DNA of 64,000 nucleotides from Phoebastria nigripes. Its lineage: Eukaryota; Chordata; Aves; Procellariiformes; Diomedeidae. Location: NCBI GenBank assembly GCA_035582835.1, contig JAYKAV010001278.1, forward strand, positions 1,157,542 to 1,221,541, written 5' to 3'. Position numbers and translations under genes: made by a program. The notes beneath the pieces are model-generated. The model was not told where the DNA came from. It did no database searches and saw only the letters and a program-made list of their open reading frames with translations. How positions within the stretch are numbered: the stretch's first letter is position 1; the number at the start of each line of letters is the position of its first letter. Of this stretch, positions 26,301-39,460 are shown piece after piece.

Positions 26301-29300
26301 CTTATACATGAAATAGCAACTTTGATTTGCTTCTTAGGAAATAATTAAAGCTACTTTGGGGGCTAAATTCTGCTTTCATTAAAGTCAGCTGTAGTCTTGG
26401 TACTAATTTCACTGGGAGCATTATTTCCTCAGAACTGGGACATTAGGTGGAATTAAATACAACTTAATTTTCTGTTTATTCACTTCATAAAAGTCTTAGC
26501 TGTTTATGTCTCAACCCCGAGATCATTCCTCAAGGCTCTGTAAACTAAACACCTGTTTACAAACACAGGCATTTTTAACACCTTATAGATAGACACCTCA
26601 GTTTCCTGCATAATAATGATAAATGAAAAAGTCTCTGTTTTCTAATCAGTCTTCCTAAATTAGCATTGTTTTACCAGAAATGGTGGCAAAATAGCAAGAT
26701 TAGTTAAAGTTTAAGGTTTCCCTTACACTGATTGGTTTTTATTGCTTCATTTAAACAGCATTAAACCATACTGGTATATAATTAGTTCTGCCTTTAGTCT
26801 TTGGCAGTTTTTCCTGTTTATAAGCTCTACAGAGCAATGTGCAAGCATTTGTTTGTGTTACATCCTTACATGGAGTCCTGTTACAACAGAATCACAAACT
26901 CTCTGGGTACTCCATAAATGATGAGGGGGTAGATGAGAAAGAATGGAGCCCTATTCCATCTTTACCTCACACAGCAAAAGGTTTTTTCAGTTTGCAAACG
27001 TAACAGTGTATAACTTACAGATTTAGCATTTTGCTCATAAGCTATTATGCTAAATTTAATAAATTAACCCTTTCATTGTTAAAGTTATGCCTTGGACAGG
27101 AATGGAAAAGTCTTCAATTAGAAATGGTCTCCCTTTAACCTTACAGAAAGCCATCTATGTATTTTCCCTGGATGTTTTTTGCTACGGTCACTTGTTTGGC
27201 TAGGGCAAGATGTAATCTGACATGTAACAAAGCACAACCCTTAATTTCAGTTGCATGGGGTGTGACCACACATCAGATAACACAGCCACAGTTCCTTTCT
27301 GGGGGAATAGTTAGGACTCCTTGCTGTTAATGACAGGTCTGATCACCTGTCCAGACTAAACCCCATTACAGCCATAGATCTACATCTCAAAAACAGTTTG
27401 GCTAGGGAACTTCAGCTGTCTTCCAGCAGCTTGGGATCTGTACAATCTTCTGCTTTCACGTGTCTTGTGACATTATTAGTGTATATATGTAAACCATTAG
27501 AATTTCCTCAGTACCTTAGGACACAGACTGATGCATTTAAACAGCCATTACCCAAGAGCTTTTTCTGCAGTGTTTCATAGATGTTTACAGTACAGGTGGT
27601 CTTTGGACTTTGAAACAAATATTGACTCTAGTACATGAAGTCAGGTTTCAGGAACATATCTGCAAGAACAGTTGTGGAATTCGTAAATTCTGGCTTCCTG
27701 ACAAGGAACATTAGGTTAAATTCAGACACTTTTGACTTTTTCTAGATATATAATGCCAGANGAAACTTTTTTTTCATGCAGTATAGGACTGTAATTACTT
27801 TTCTGAAACATTTAGTGATTAAAAACTTTCATATAAGTCTACCCTATATGCACATGTATGTGAAACAATAACCAATATTTGCAGATGTACCTCTTTTATG
27901 CTTGCCATGAAAATATTTACATACTTGAACTGCTTGATACAGGCAAACACATCTACTTACACACTCAGTACTAATCTAGTAACTAATGCATAGTAGAATT
28001 TTACACTCATTTTGCATTACTGAAAATGACTGCACAACGCTGTGAGCTCCAGAATTAGGCTTGTATAGCTATCTGGAGAAAAAGATACAACATACATCCA
28101 GCAACTTTTTTAGTCATGATTCCTATCCATGGGTTATTCACAGCCTTTTCAGAAATGCTCCCACCATCATTGCTACAGAGCTCAAATACACTACTGGTGG
28201 TCTGAGGTCTGCTAACTAAATAATCTGATTGGTCTAGTCACATCTTTCAGAAATCCCCCAACCTGACCTTGTTACCACAATTGGTTCAGCCAGGGAAGGT
28301 TGCCATTCAAGTAGCAATTTCACATACTTCACCTGGGCAAATATATTAGCAAACAGCGGACATCGTTATCTTTTATCTACGTCTGAAAGATTTCACTGCA
28401 ACTAGTCATTTACCAGTTTCAGATAAACAAGTCTGAAACAAAACACAGCCAAAAAAATTCTTAGATATCTGTCTAAACAGGGGACATTACATAATGGATG
28501 AAGGGTATGTAGCATCAACCAACACAAGTGTATAAATGGTACTAGACAAAAATGCATACAGTAACCAGAGCACACAAACATTTCTACAGATTCCCATTCA
28601 TAGATGGAATATGGAATAGAAAATTTCAATCTCACCAAAAGATCTTCAGGCTTATAGACATAGTTGCAATCTCACAGTTTCATTAGGATACTCTTTTTTT
28701 TTCAAGTCCTTTGCCCTGAAACAAACTAAAAGTCTCAGGATTTTTCCAGATTTGTAAATAAATAAACTTGGTTTCTTAAGACAAGGCAAGTAAGAGTCCA
28801 ACACCTATTACTGTGTGCTATTGACATGTAAATAGCATTCCAGAAATGCTGCCTTGCAATTTTTTGAATTAGTTTTGAAACTTTGTGNTCAGAGGAAACT
28901 CTGGGGAATGTCAGCAAAAACTCACAAGATGTGCAGTGCAGGATATCACTACGCCTCCCCCCCCCATCTTTGTTTTGACTTTATTTTCCAAAAATTACTA
29001 CAATTATTAGGCTAAGAATTGATTCATAACCAACTAGAAAGGAACAATAAGGGTTAAGAGGTCTCCGCAAACATTTTTTTCATATGCATAAACATATATA
29101 TATTTGCCCACATACTTCTTCTACAGTGTAAGAAATTTTTCCTATTACTTTCTCCATCTCTAAACAAGTATTTTGACATCACAGGATGATTGAAAGCACC
29201 TAATCATGATGATACCTTGAAATGAGATAGATGAGTTGAAAGTGCTTAGAATAATTAGGCCCTAAACTTTCAAGATAGTACCATGGAGCTTGTTAACAGT

Positions 29301-32300
29301 TACTGTTATAAACTTTCATATATACTGGGCTAAGTGCACAACTGAGTCATGTTATCTATGCCATTGTTTTTGCAACAGAATGCTTACCATGAGAGTGAAA
29401 TGCAAGTAATACCCTTTTAGAAAGCAATTTTTTAAAAGTCACATGCAGGATTATCAAAGTTTAGAAATAGAAAAAAGAGAATCTTTTAATGATCCTTCCA
29501 AAATGATTAGTAATAAAGACATACGCACCTAGTGGTTTCTTATTCCCCATGTTCTTTGTGACTGACAGCCTACTCACTCTCTATTGGAAAATACAGAAGA
29601 ACCACCAAAGAATGCTAAACCAACCCAGGCGCTTCTGCTAGAATTAGATGTGTAACAACTTTGTCTTTCCTGTGAGGGCAAATTTTTACCCTTCTGCCAA
29701 ATGGCACTAGATCTAGCTAAGAACTAAAGTGGGACTTGTGAGGTGTAATAATCTCTTTTTGACCCTTAGCAACAAGAACACTTTTAGCAAAGAGAAATGT
29801 CAGGACTAAGAATGTCACACCTTACCTGTTGTACTGAAACATGCAAAAAGGACTAAAACTAACAAAAAAACCTCCTGAATATGATCTGGTGTCAGTGTTT
29901 GCAATGTGAATTAAGACTATAAAACTCAAAATTTGGTTCTTAAGGATTAAGATAGATAATTTTTTTCATTCCTGCAATGCAGAGTATTCAAGTTATGCTC
30001 ATCACAAAAATCACAGTACTCCAGGAAATGGACCAGCAACACTAGATCTTCTCAAGGAAGCAGACCCAGTTTTAGTCCTGTAAAGGGAAACTGAAGCCTG
30101 CAGCTCTACTAGGCAGGGAAGGAGAAGGACAGAACTACCAACTATTCTTTTTACCATCCTAAGCCCTACCCTAGATGGGTAGGGTACCCATGGGTAGGGT
30201 AAACATGTGCAAGAGCTGCTCTTATGGCATCTCTCTTTCTTCTTCCACTCCAATATTTTCTCATCCCTTGGTTCTTTTTCTTTTTCCCTCTTCCAGCTTT
30301 TCCCACTAATGGATTTAAGGAGTGCCTTAATTTCCTAAATTCATACCAATCATTGATTCCGTTTCCTAGGCAGAGGACTGTTTCCTGTTTCTGAGGTTGA
30401 CAGCTTACAGGGTTCCTGCTACTGCTCCTTTCTTATGTCCACAATCCACATTGCTTGTAAACAAACACCAGTGTTGCCTTTGGCCTCTCAACAGTTAGCT
30501 GAGAAGTCAACCAGAAAATAGAGAACAGAGTAGACCTGCCATAACCAAAACCTATCAACTATTCCTAACAACTTTTAAAAGAAAAAGCATTTGACCTGTA
30601 CATATTAGAAGGTATAGACAGTGAAGTGAAAGAAGATCACATTTTCTGCTTTTGAAAATTAGTATTGAAATTGGTACCCATCATAAACCAACTCCTCTAA
30701 GACATCCTCTTTTCTGTGTCTTTAGAAATCTTGGCTAATGAGAAAACTAATGGTAAGCCTACACTGCAGTTTATTATTAACCACTTCCCAATTGCTACCA
30801 ATGGCTTAGAATCCCAACAGCAACAGTCAGAGAAGGCATTTGGAGGTTTTGGGTGATCAGTTCTATTTTGTTACCTCTCCACCTCTGCAGTACCATAAAA
30901 TATGTCACTGGGATTCTGTAAGTCTTTAGAAGCAAGGTCAGCAAAGTGATTGCAANGTGTAATTATTTTTAAGACACATACAGACATTCCCATGCAGCTG
31001 GCATGAATGTTTTGCCAGGACTCAAACGGGAGTCCTGCCAGTAAGTTCAGTAAGCACAGACCTGATCTCCTTAAAAACTGAAATATTCTCTACACAGACA
31101 GAAAACTAGAATACAAAATTAATTTCCAGATTTTGAATTCACAAATATTTGAACCTATTCAAAGCTGCAGGTTTCATTTTTACAGTGTTTACAACATTGA
31201 AATACTGTAAGCAATAAAATTTTATTTTACTTAATACTAGGAATTTACTTATCCTACCAAACAAAGCAAAATACAGAATAGTCAATGGATCTTTTTTTAA
31301 AGGTTAGATGGTTCTTTGATTTAAAGAAGTGTGAAAAAGAACATTGGTGTATTGCTCCCAGCTGCATGAGCTTACCACACGTGCAAGTGGCAACTTTCTT
31401 GTAGTCACGGAATAGTGAGACAGTTGTAGCTGCTGGAGAAACATTTGAAGAAACTGCAGCAAAAAAAGGAAACCTGCCTTTACAGTACTCTACTTTATAT
31501 CAAGAGTCAGGCCAAGTATATAGAAATATATAGGTCTGGCTGTAGTCTCCTGATTTTTTTGTGCCAAGCAAAGCTTGGGCAAATTCTAAGAAAGATTCAT
31601 ACATCATGTAACTATGCTGAGTTTCCAAGTGATAGTTTAAAAAAAAAAAAAGCAAGCTAGAAAAGTCACATAAGAAGGGTAAGGGGAATATGTGTTTGAG
31701 TTAACAGTGGCCTACATCTGAGCAGTGGTAAAAACATTTATCCATTTATATTAAGAGATCAGTGTCTATAAAAACATGATCTGTTGAGATAAGAGAATAG
31801 TTAGTGTTTCAGAGGGATAACTGATCATAGTTCTTGCCAAAAAACCTGACTAAATAGTTTTAAAATACAAGCAAATACAGTAACACTTAACTCAAGCTCA
31901 AGTGAGAAACAAAATAGTGGTGCATTTTTTCTATNGGCTCCACTTAGATAGATACATATGCCCACTGAAAAAATGTTGAAGAACAGCTGCCTCAGAACTT
32001 CACAGCACTCCCAGCCCTAGAAATTTTCAGCTGTCGGTGCCTAAGGGTAACTTTTCAGTGCAGCTAGGTTTACAATGAAACAAACAACAGATCCTGTTTC
32101 CAGGGTTACAATTATCAGCTAAATAAATAGCATTTTTTAAACTTATCTACTAAACACATCAGTGGCAAAACTGCAATTGCTTAAGATAATAATGAACCAA
32201 ATACAGGTGTGTCTGCATGCAGCCAGTCATTTCTGGAAGAAAGTACATTCAGGAGGTGGAGTAGAAATGAAGCAGAATGATTGGAGAAGCCCAACACACT

Positions 32301-32323
32301 CCCAGGAATGTGACTTGAAACTG

Positions 32324-32353
32324 AGCAAAGGGGAGCTGCAGTGCCCCTTTGCT
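32324..32353. repeat. Perfect 10-bp inverted repeat
   Basis: AGCAAAGGGG and CCCCTTTGCT flank a 10-base spacer. Pairing does not extend outside the arms, so it is too short for a microRNA precursor. It lies in intergenic DNA. Confidence 0.7.
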
Positions 32354-35229
32354 GCAATGGGAATGATTTATTATCTGAATGTTTCCTCTCTCTCACCCTT
32401 CCCGCAACAATTAATCTCTGTTTTCTTCTGCAGTATCTTTCCCTACATATAGTTTGAGTCAATCAATTCTCTCATGTTTTAATATTAAGTATATTAAAAG
32501 TTTAATAAATAGGAGATGGCTTCTCAGAGGTAGAACTCATGCTCATGTTAGTAGAGAGCTCAATCCTCTCATGATTTCAGCCACAGCTTTTTCAGCAACT
32601 TCAATGAGAACAAAATTGAGATCCTTGGAAGACTATTTCCCCAGTGCACCAAAAAATGTTTTGCTTCAAATTTTTTTTGGAAACAAAACAGCATCAACAA
32701 TCAGCTCCATTATAGAGCTGAAAATATGATTCAGTTCATTAAGAAAAACAGACTAACCAAGATAATGATCAAGTTCAGACATACTTCCTCCTCCTTCCCC
32801 AGAAAAAGCTAATTTCTTTATCTAGAATCTGCTAGACTACGTCTAAATTATAGAGAAACCACTGAGTATAATAATTTCTTTTGTCCAGAATACAATTTGC
32901 TGAACTCTAACACCAATGGGTTCTTGCATCAGACTAAAATCACATATTTTTCACACTTACTTTCCCAAGATTATGGAGAAATAAAGTCCTTTACAATAGC
33001 AACTTCTGTTGAGATCCATGAATGACTCCACACAGAAAGTAGCAAAATCTCCTTGGAGAGTTTGTTAAAAGATTCCTAAACCTTCTAAATACTCCTTCGA
33101 GAGGGTAAGATTATTCAGGTAACTTTGGTATGATATTCCTAAATATTTATGTTTTTTTCTAAATCAAACCCAAGCTTCACATCATCGTTTAAAGTACACT
33201 GAAATTTTAAATTATGCCAGATGCAAAATGATGGGGAAGAGTTTTGATTTTTAGTGAAGTATGTATTTCTGTGTCAGTAGAGACATCAATACAGCCTTTG
33301 TAATAGATAACAACACAAATAAGTTTAACCAACAAGAAGCAAATGTCAACCTTTTCTACTTATTACATTACTTGACCGTTTGCCTGTGGATTTACTTTCA
33401 GGTGATAATGCAAACATGCTTGGTATTAATAATAAAATGGTTTAACATAATCACTTTTTTTTTTACCTCCCCCTCAATTAACTCATGTCCATGTAGTCAA
33501 AGGACTAACCTAAGGAAATGGTCGTTTCAATTTTTTTCAAAATGGCCATTGATTTTGGGTGCCCTACAACTAAAGATGAAATGGAAGCACTCAGCATCTC
33601 CACACAGGCCCTAGTGAACGTAATTTTGCATGACGTAGCATCTTCTAGAGTAACTTATTTCAAATAAAACGTAGTATAAATGCCAATTCTGACCTCTGAT
33701 CAAAGTTAAACACTGATTTTGGTTTATGATAATGATTCTGTGAGGTGCAGGTTAACAGGGAAGATCCACAGCATTTAAGTTGGATATACATCTGAGAGCT
33801 CCCAAATTCTGTGAATCAGTCTTCTGCTTCTTAAAAAGTTTGCTACACTGTGACAGCTTGATTAAATGACACATTCCTCTACCTTGCCTTTCTTCCACTA
33901 CTATTAGCCCAATAATACCTATATAAATGTTTATAATAGAATAGCTTCTTCCATCATAGGAATTGAAACAAATATACAAGTATAAGGCACAAAGACTGTT
34001 TGAGGGTTTATAATCGTAATGCCAGAAAACAAACAAAAGTAAAAAAACATCAAACAAGTGTACTGGTAAGATATTTTAAAAAGTAGATCAGTCCTTATCA
34101 GCAAATAACAGGATTAGACCCTCTTTTCTAGCTGTAGTCAACAGACAACACTGTTCTTTATTTAACCTAAGTACAGTAAAAAATTCACAGAAGTAAAGCA
34201 ATTAATAGCTGACTTCAAATATGAGTAAACTGTATTAGCAAAGTTCAGAGGAATTCAATTTTATATTTAATCCAGACTAATTCATCCGACTCTCATTACC
34301 ATTAACAAATTACTGTATAAAGCTTTTGCTTACAAAAAGATAAGTTAGTTCCTTTAGACTATGAAGGAAAATCATCCATCATAAGAAAGGGGACTGCAGA
34401 CTTAATAAAGCCTATTCTGTTAAAAGATAACATTAAAACATGCTTGCTGCAACACATATATCTCCTTCTAGGAGAAAAGCTTCTCACATTGCAGAGCTGA
34501 GTTTCCATCCTTGTGAGCACACTGATAGTTAATCTGATTCATTTTGTCCTATTCTGGGCTTCGTATCTGTTTTCATCCTTATGCTTCAGTATTGCTGGAA
34601 TGAGAACAGCTGTGAATGGGCACATTACTATCAGCACATTCTTTGGAGGATCTCTACATGGGGTCTGATAGCAGCCTAAATAAGTCTGCTCCTATTCTGA
34701 AGACAGGAAAAATTAAAATTTCATAAATCTTCTGTCAGTATTCAGCATCTTATTTTCAGCAACATTTTCCATCATCTGCCTCTGAATTCCATCTTCTTCA
34801 TTCCATAAAAACGTATTCAAAGGGAATGCAAGCTGTAGCTTAAATTAAATTAGGTAATTGCATGTATTTTTTTTTCAANATATGACTTTAGATTTTATGC
34901 AGAGGTTAAATTGTATTAACACTTCTGGAATCACATCATGTGCAGTAAAAACAAAATAGTATCTTCTCCTCTGTTCTCTTCCTGTTCAGGCTCTAGCCTG
35001 CTATACTCCAAAGAAGGTTAAAGTTCAGAAGGAGAAGGCAAAGATGATTTTCAGCTGCCTTAATTTCCCTCCAGGCTTAGACACCCAAGCAGAAGTCATC
35101 TTTGTCCTGAACTATGTTTCCAAGTTACCTACAGGCTGCTTTGCACCTTAAGAAAGCACTGAGCCAAGAACTGTTTACCGTCTGGTCCCATATCCAACAT
35201 AAGAATTCCTATAAAGCCATAGAAGGTGA

Positions 35230-35259
35230 TCAGTGCACTAGGTCTATGCACATCAAATC
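35230..35259 (-). CDS. DYDC1: Candidate terminal coding exon of DYDC1
   Basis: On the minus strand a pyrimidine-rich stretch and CAG precede GATTTGATGTGC. Joined in phase 0 to the last certain DYDC1 exon (which ends ...GQFE at 39461), it adds DLMCIDLVH and a TGA stop at 35230-35232. Human DYDC1 ends with a similar short acidic tail (…FSDIALNIDQDL). The resulting protein would be about 156 residues against 177 in human. The match is weak and short. Another acceptor in the 39.4-21.3 kb span could be the real one. Confidence 0.4.
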   Translation of the reverse strand, partial: DLMCIDLVH

Positions 35260-37450
35260 CTGAAAAAATGGGAATTCCTATAAATAACATTTGAACAACT
35301 TATGTCTTCTGTACATAATACAACAGAAAAGGAATAGGTAGATTGGAATCTACCATTTTATTTTGACCCTTGCTAAGCAATTTTCTGATAAAAGTTTCCA
35401 TCCAAAAATTCAACTCCTATCTAGAAAGGGAATGGGGAATATGAACTGCAGGATCACAAAGAAAAAGTCACAGTTAAAAATAAGCTGAAACAAAATGACA
35501 AACAAAAGTTGTAGTTTTCATGGGTTGTAACTGACAGAGCCACCAGTGTGTTTATTTAGGATGCACTCTAGTGGACACACATATAACAAAATCAAACAAA
35601 GATACAAATGTTATGAAAAGACAGAAAATGAAAGCCACATGTTGGAAGTAGAATTATTTACTAGCATGTTTTAAAATACTGTCTTACAACTTGAACATAT
35701 TTCCTAATTAAATATGAAGGCTGTATGAAGGCTGAAATTTTCATAGTCAACATGATCGGACATAAAATGTAAATGGACACAAGTTACTTATCAAGTTTTG
35801 AAAATTTTAATCTAAATAACAAGATTCAGTTATACATACTGGCTCAAAAGAGAAACTCCATCTATTTATCCAGTTACTCCATCCCTTTGAGATTGGCACA
35901 AAAAGCTGCTGTGCATACCGTGTTAATAGGTGTAATTAGAACTGTAGTATCTTAAAATGCAGCCTTAAAATGATACTATTTTAACTGTTACTAATAAATA
36001 TCATCATAAACTGTGACAAAATCGGTTTGCTGGAATACCAACCATAAGGGCATATTCATTCCACAGAAAATGTTCTTGACTGTCATAGAAATTGCAAACC
36101 TATGCCGATGCAGAATAAATGTAGATAGCAAAGCCTGACCACCTAGTCACAAAAGTAGTTCCATTCTTCATTACTTAAAAAGTTACACAAAAATTTCTAA
36201 TTATTTATACCTGCAAAGTGACATTTTTCTCTTTTGATTTTAAAGATGTTCATATAAGACATGCCAATTAACACTGCCCAAAAAGCAATATGGCAATAAA
36301 GAGGGCAACAGGTTTTTTTTAATATATGTACTTTATTATTTTTAAGGGAAAAATAATATATTACTATACTAGAAATCAATAGTGCTGACCTTTTTAAAAA
36401 TTGATAGGATTATGCCTAGTATGAGCTACGTGAACAGAACAAGTTATTTACAGCAGAAAAATATTTATTACATGATTGACCTTTGCCTATTGGGTATATA
36501 GGTATTTTTAACAGTTTGCCAAAGCTAGCAAAACCCTTAAAGCTAGCTATAATATAGACAAATTAAAGTGAAGTTATCCCAAAAATCTCTTTCATCCCAA
36601 AACTGAAGAATGCAGTGAATGCACTAACTATGCCCTGAATTTGTAACGAAGAGTATTTTCATTATACGATATTGGCAATGATTTAATGTTAATTGTCCAA
36701 CTAACCTGTATTATTAGAAGACACTGAGATGCAAAGGCACGTTTTAGCCAAGAAGCGTAGGATTTCTTAATGCTGGTGTCTTTTCCACTTATAATGAACA
36801 GAACGGAACATTCTTGACAACCTGTACCAAGATATCAGTGATTACAGAAATTTGTTCTTATAAAAATTAATGTAATCTTTACGGATTATAAAACTTATTT
36901 TTATAGATAAATATGGATCAAGCTAAATATTCTTCAAATTTTTTAGAAGTGAAGCTTTGAGAACTAATAATGGTATTTAGTGAAGACAACACAAATGTAA
37001 TTTATTGATTTGCAAATTCAAGACAAACGCAGGAAAGATTTTGAGACTTGACTAACCAAAACTGATAGGCAGACACTTGCAGCTCACCTAATATCAGGTT
37101 ATTATAAAGCCTAGAGCAAACACCTAGTGTTACAAAAAGCACCTCATGATTTCTAAGATACACAAGATCTTTTAGTACCTCCGTCTACTGAGTTACATAG
37201 ACTTCAATTTATCTCGTCCAGATAAATTGGAAAATCTTCTGATTTTATTTTTGCATCTAGTTTGATGTGCAGAACTCTCTCTCCATCTTCTAATGTACAG
37301 AGCATTCCCTCTTTCTATCAGAAACCATTCAAATTCTTGGAAAATCCTTTTTCAATAATCTTTTATTCTTTTAATATTGATTCAAATTATCATATTGTAG
37401 CCTCTACTCCAAAATAATCTTGACACATTAATTATATCTATAATTATTAN

Positions 37451-37865
37451 GTTGTTACACTTCAAGAATCAATGGGCAATAAGTAGAAAATATATTTACT
37501 GCTTTCATTTCAATTGCAGTTTTATTCCTCTGAGTCAGCCGTGCTAGCTACAATGGTTTAAGAACAAAAAGGAAGCATCACATGCCAGAATTAACAGACT
37601 TTATACAAACACACAGAAAGCACAGAAACTGAAACAACATGTAGGTAAATCAGTTCTATATATAAAATACATAAATTAAGACATTACACTTCAGGATCAG
37701 CAAGTAATGAGTAGAAAATGTATTTACTGCTTTCAGATCAGTTGGGAACTTTCTTGTTCCGATTCTGCCATGAGATCTGTAATACTCTAAAACCAAAAAA
37801 GAAATTCTATCAGTTGCCAGCATTAACTGAACTTTGTAAAAAGAAAAAAAAGAGGAAAAAAGAAA
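37451..37865 (+). repeat. Diverged tandem duplication, about 230-bp unit
   Basis: Copy 1 (from about 37451) and copy 2 (from about 37681) share TTACACTTCA, then TAGAAAATATATTTACTGCT against TAGAAAATGTATTTACTGCT, and later blocks (AAGAACAAAAAGGAAGC against AAAACCAAAAAAGAAAT; CCAGAATTAACAGACTTT against CCAGCATTAACTGAACTTT). The order is kept, so this is an old direct duplication. Copy 2 has gained a purine-only run at about 37840-37873. It lies in DYDC1 intronic DNA if the terminal exon call is right. Confidence 0.75.
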
Positions 37866-39460
37866 AAGAAAAAACCCACATGACAGACAAGTTGGTATTC
37901 ATCAATATAATTATGTATTCTTCCATTCGGTGAAATACAATGAAGTTTCTCACCAGACTTTTATTATAAAATCCAGTGAGCCTGGATGAAGTATTATGAT
38001 TCTAAGAACAGAATCGTTTCAATAGTACAAGTCTATATATTTTAATTTTATTTTTATTTTATTTATTTTATCTGTTCTTAATTTGTAGTTTAATTCAACA
38101 AACATATTACTATAAAACCTGAAATAACATCACCAAAGGCCAATGTAATCCAACTTTAAATGACTTCTGGCATGAAAACTTGGAAGATGGCACATGTAAG
38201 GAGAAGCAGGTAAGTTTACTACTCATTTTCACTTCTGGTTTTGGAATTCACTTACTTAAGAACACATAAAACATGCCTGAAGCCTCAAGAATACTTTATA
38301 ATTATCAGAAAACTATAAAAATTGGGGCTATATGAGACCTTGAGAACTCATTTGGTTTACCTTAGTGAAAAAAACACCTGTGAAAACCTGACCCTCAGAA
38401 TACTCATAAGTATGTTCATAAATATATTTAGAGAACACTTATAAAACAGGCTGATATTAAAGTAACCTTAAGCATAAAGCATATTAATATCACAATATAA
38501 ATTCTGAGCTAGAATTACACTACTGATACCAGAAATTAAGCGAGCAAATTATTAAGGCTAATAAAGGAAAAAGGGTTCTGATAATGATGTACTAAAACTA
38601 GTATATCAAAATCTCAAGTCGTACCACTTGGAATACTCTAACTGGAAAAAGTCAGACAGATATCAATATCTTTATGACCAGTGTTTATGACTCATAAAGC
38701 TGAGTGATTTTGCTGGAGTTGGCAGTATCTGTTAAATGTACTGCCATGCCTTATAATAAATGAAGGCTGATTCATGGCCTCTCATTTCCCTGGACTGTCA
38801 AGTATAAAAAGAATGAAGAAAAAAAAAAAAAAAGCGGGGCATAGAAGATGTCTGAGGATCACAATATAGAGCCACAGTTGTAGTACTGAAAGCAGTACAT
38901 TCATGTTGGCACAGGGCTCAGATAACCTGATTCTCAGCAGGTCCTAGCCTTAGTGAGCACTGTGTGTCCTTAGTATCTGGTCTTTTATGATAAATGTTTG
39001 CTCAGATATCTCTGCACAAGAGTGCATTCTGCTGCACAAAAAATATACTTCACACCAACCAGGAAAATATAAATAACTTCAATCACTCAAAAACGAGTCA
39101 TCTTTTGTGATTTAGTACATGTTGTATATGACTATCTGTTCACATGGCAAAGGAAGGCTGCCTCCTCTATGAGAATATTCATATTTTCATTTTTAACATA
39201 TCTGAATACGAAAGGGCATTTTAAATCTTGAGGATTTAGTCAGCCAACAGCACACAGTCTTTTAGAATTGCTTAATTTGTACCAGAGAACAGGCTAAGGA
39301 CAGTTTGGAGGTTGCAGCCAAAATACTATCCCTTAAAACCATAGGAGAGAACCAGCACAGTCTTAACTGCAACAGTTTTAACCTTTGATATGTCAGCACA
39401 GAAAAGCAAATCTGTAAGAATCAATCATTTATAATCTCCCTGTTCTTTCTAAACACTTAC

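Larger units (their letters stand above)
21250..35200. other. MAT1A-DYDC1 intergenic region, no recognised gene
   Basis: About 14 kb of AT-rich DNA. The open frames on both strands are short, lack splice context or homology, and look random. It contains one CR1 tail (about 26190-26300), a 40-base A-run at 23692-23731, a short hairpin at 30165-30183, and an inverted repeat at 32324-32353. I see no tRNA or other RNA gene. Confidence 0.6.
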
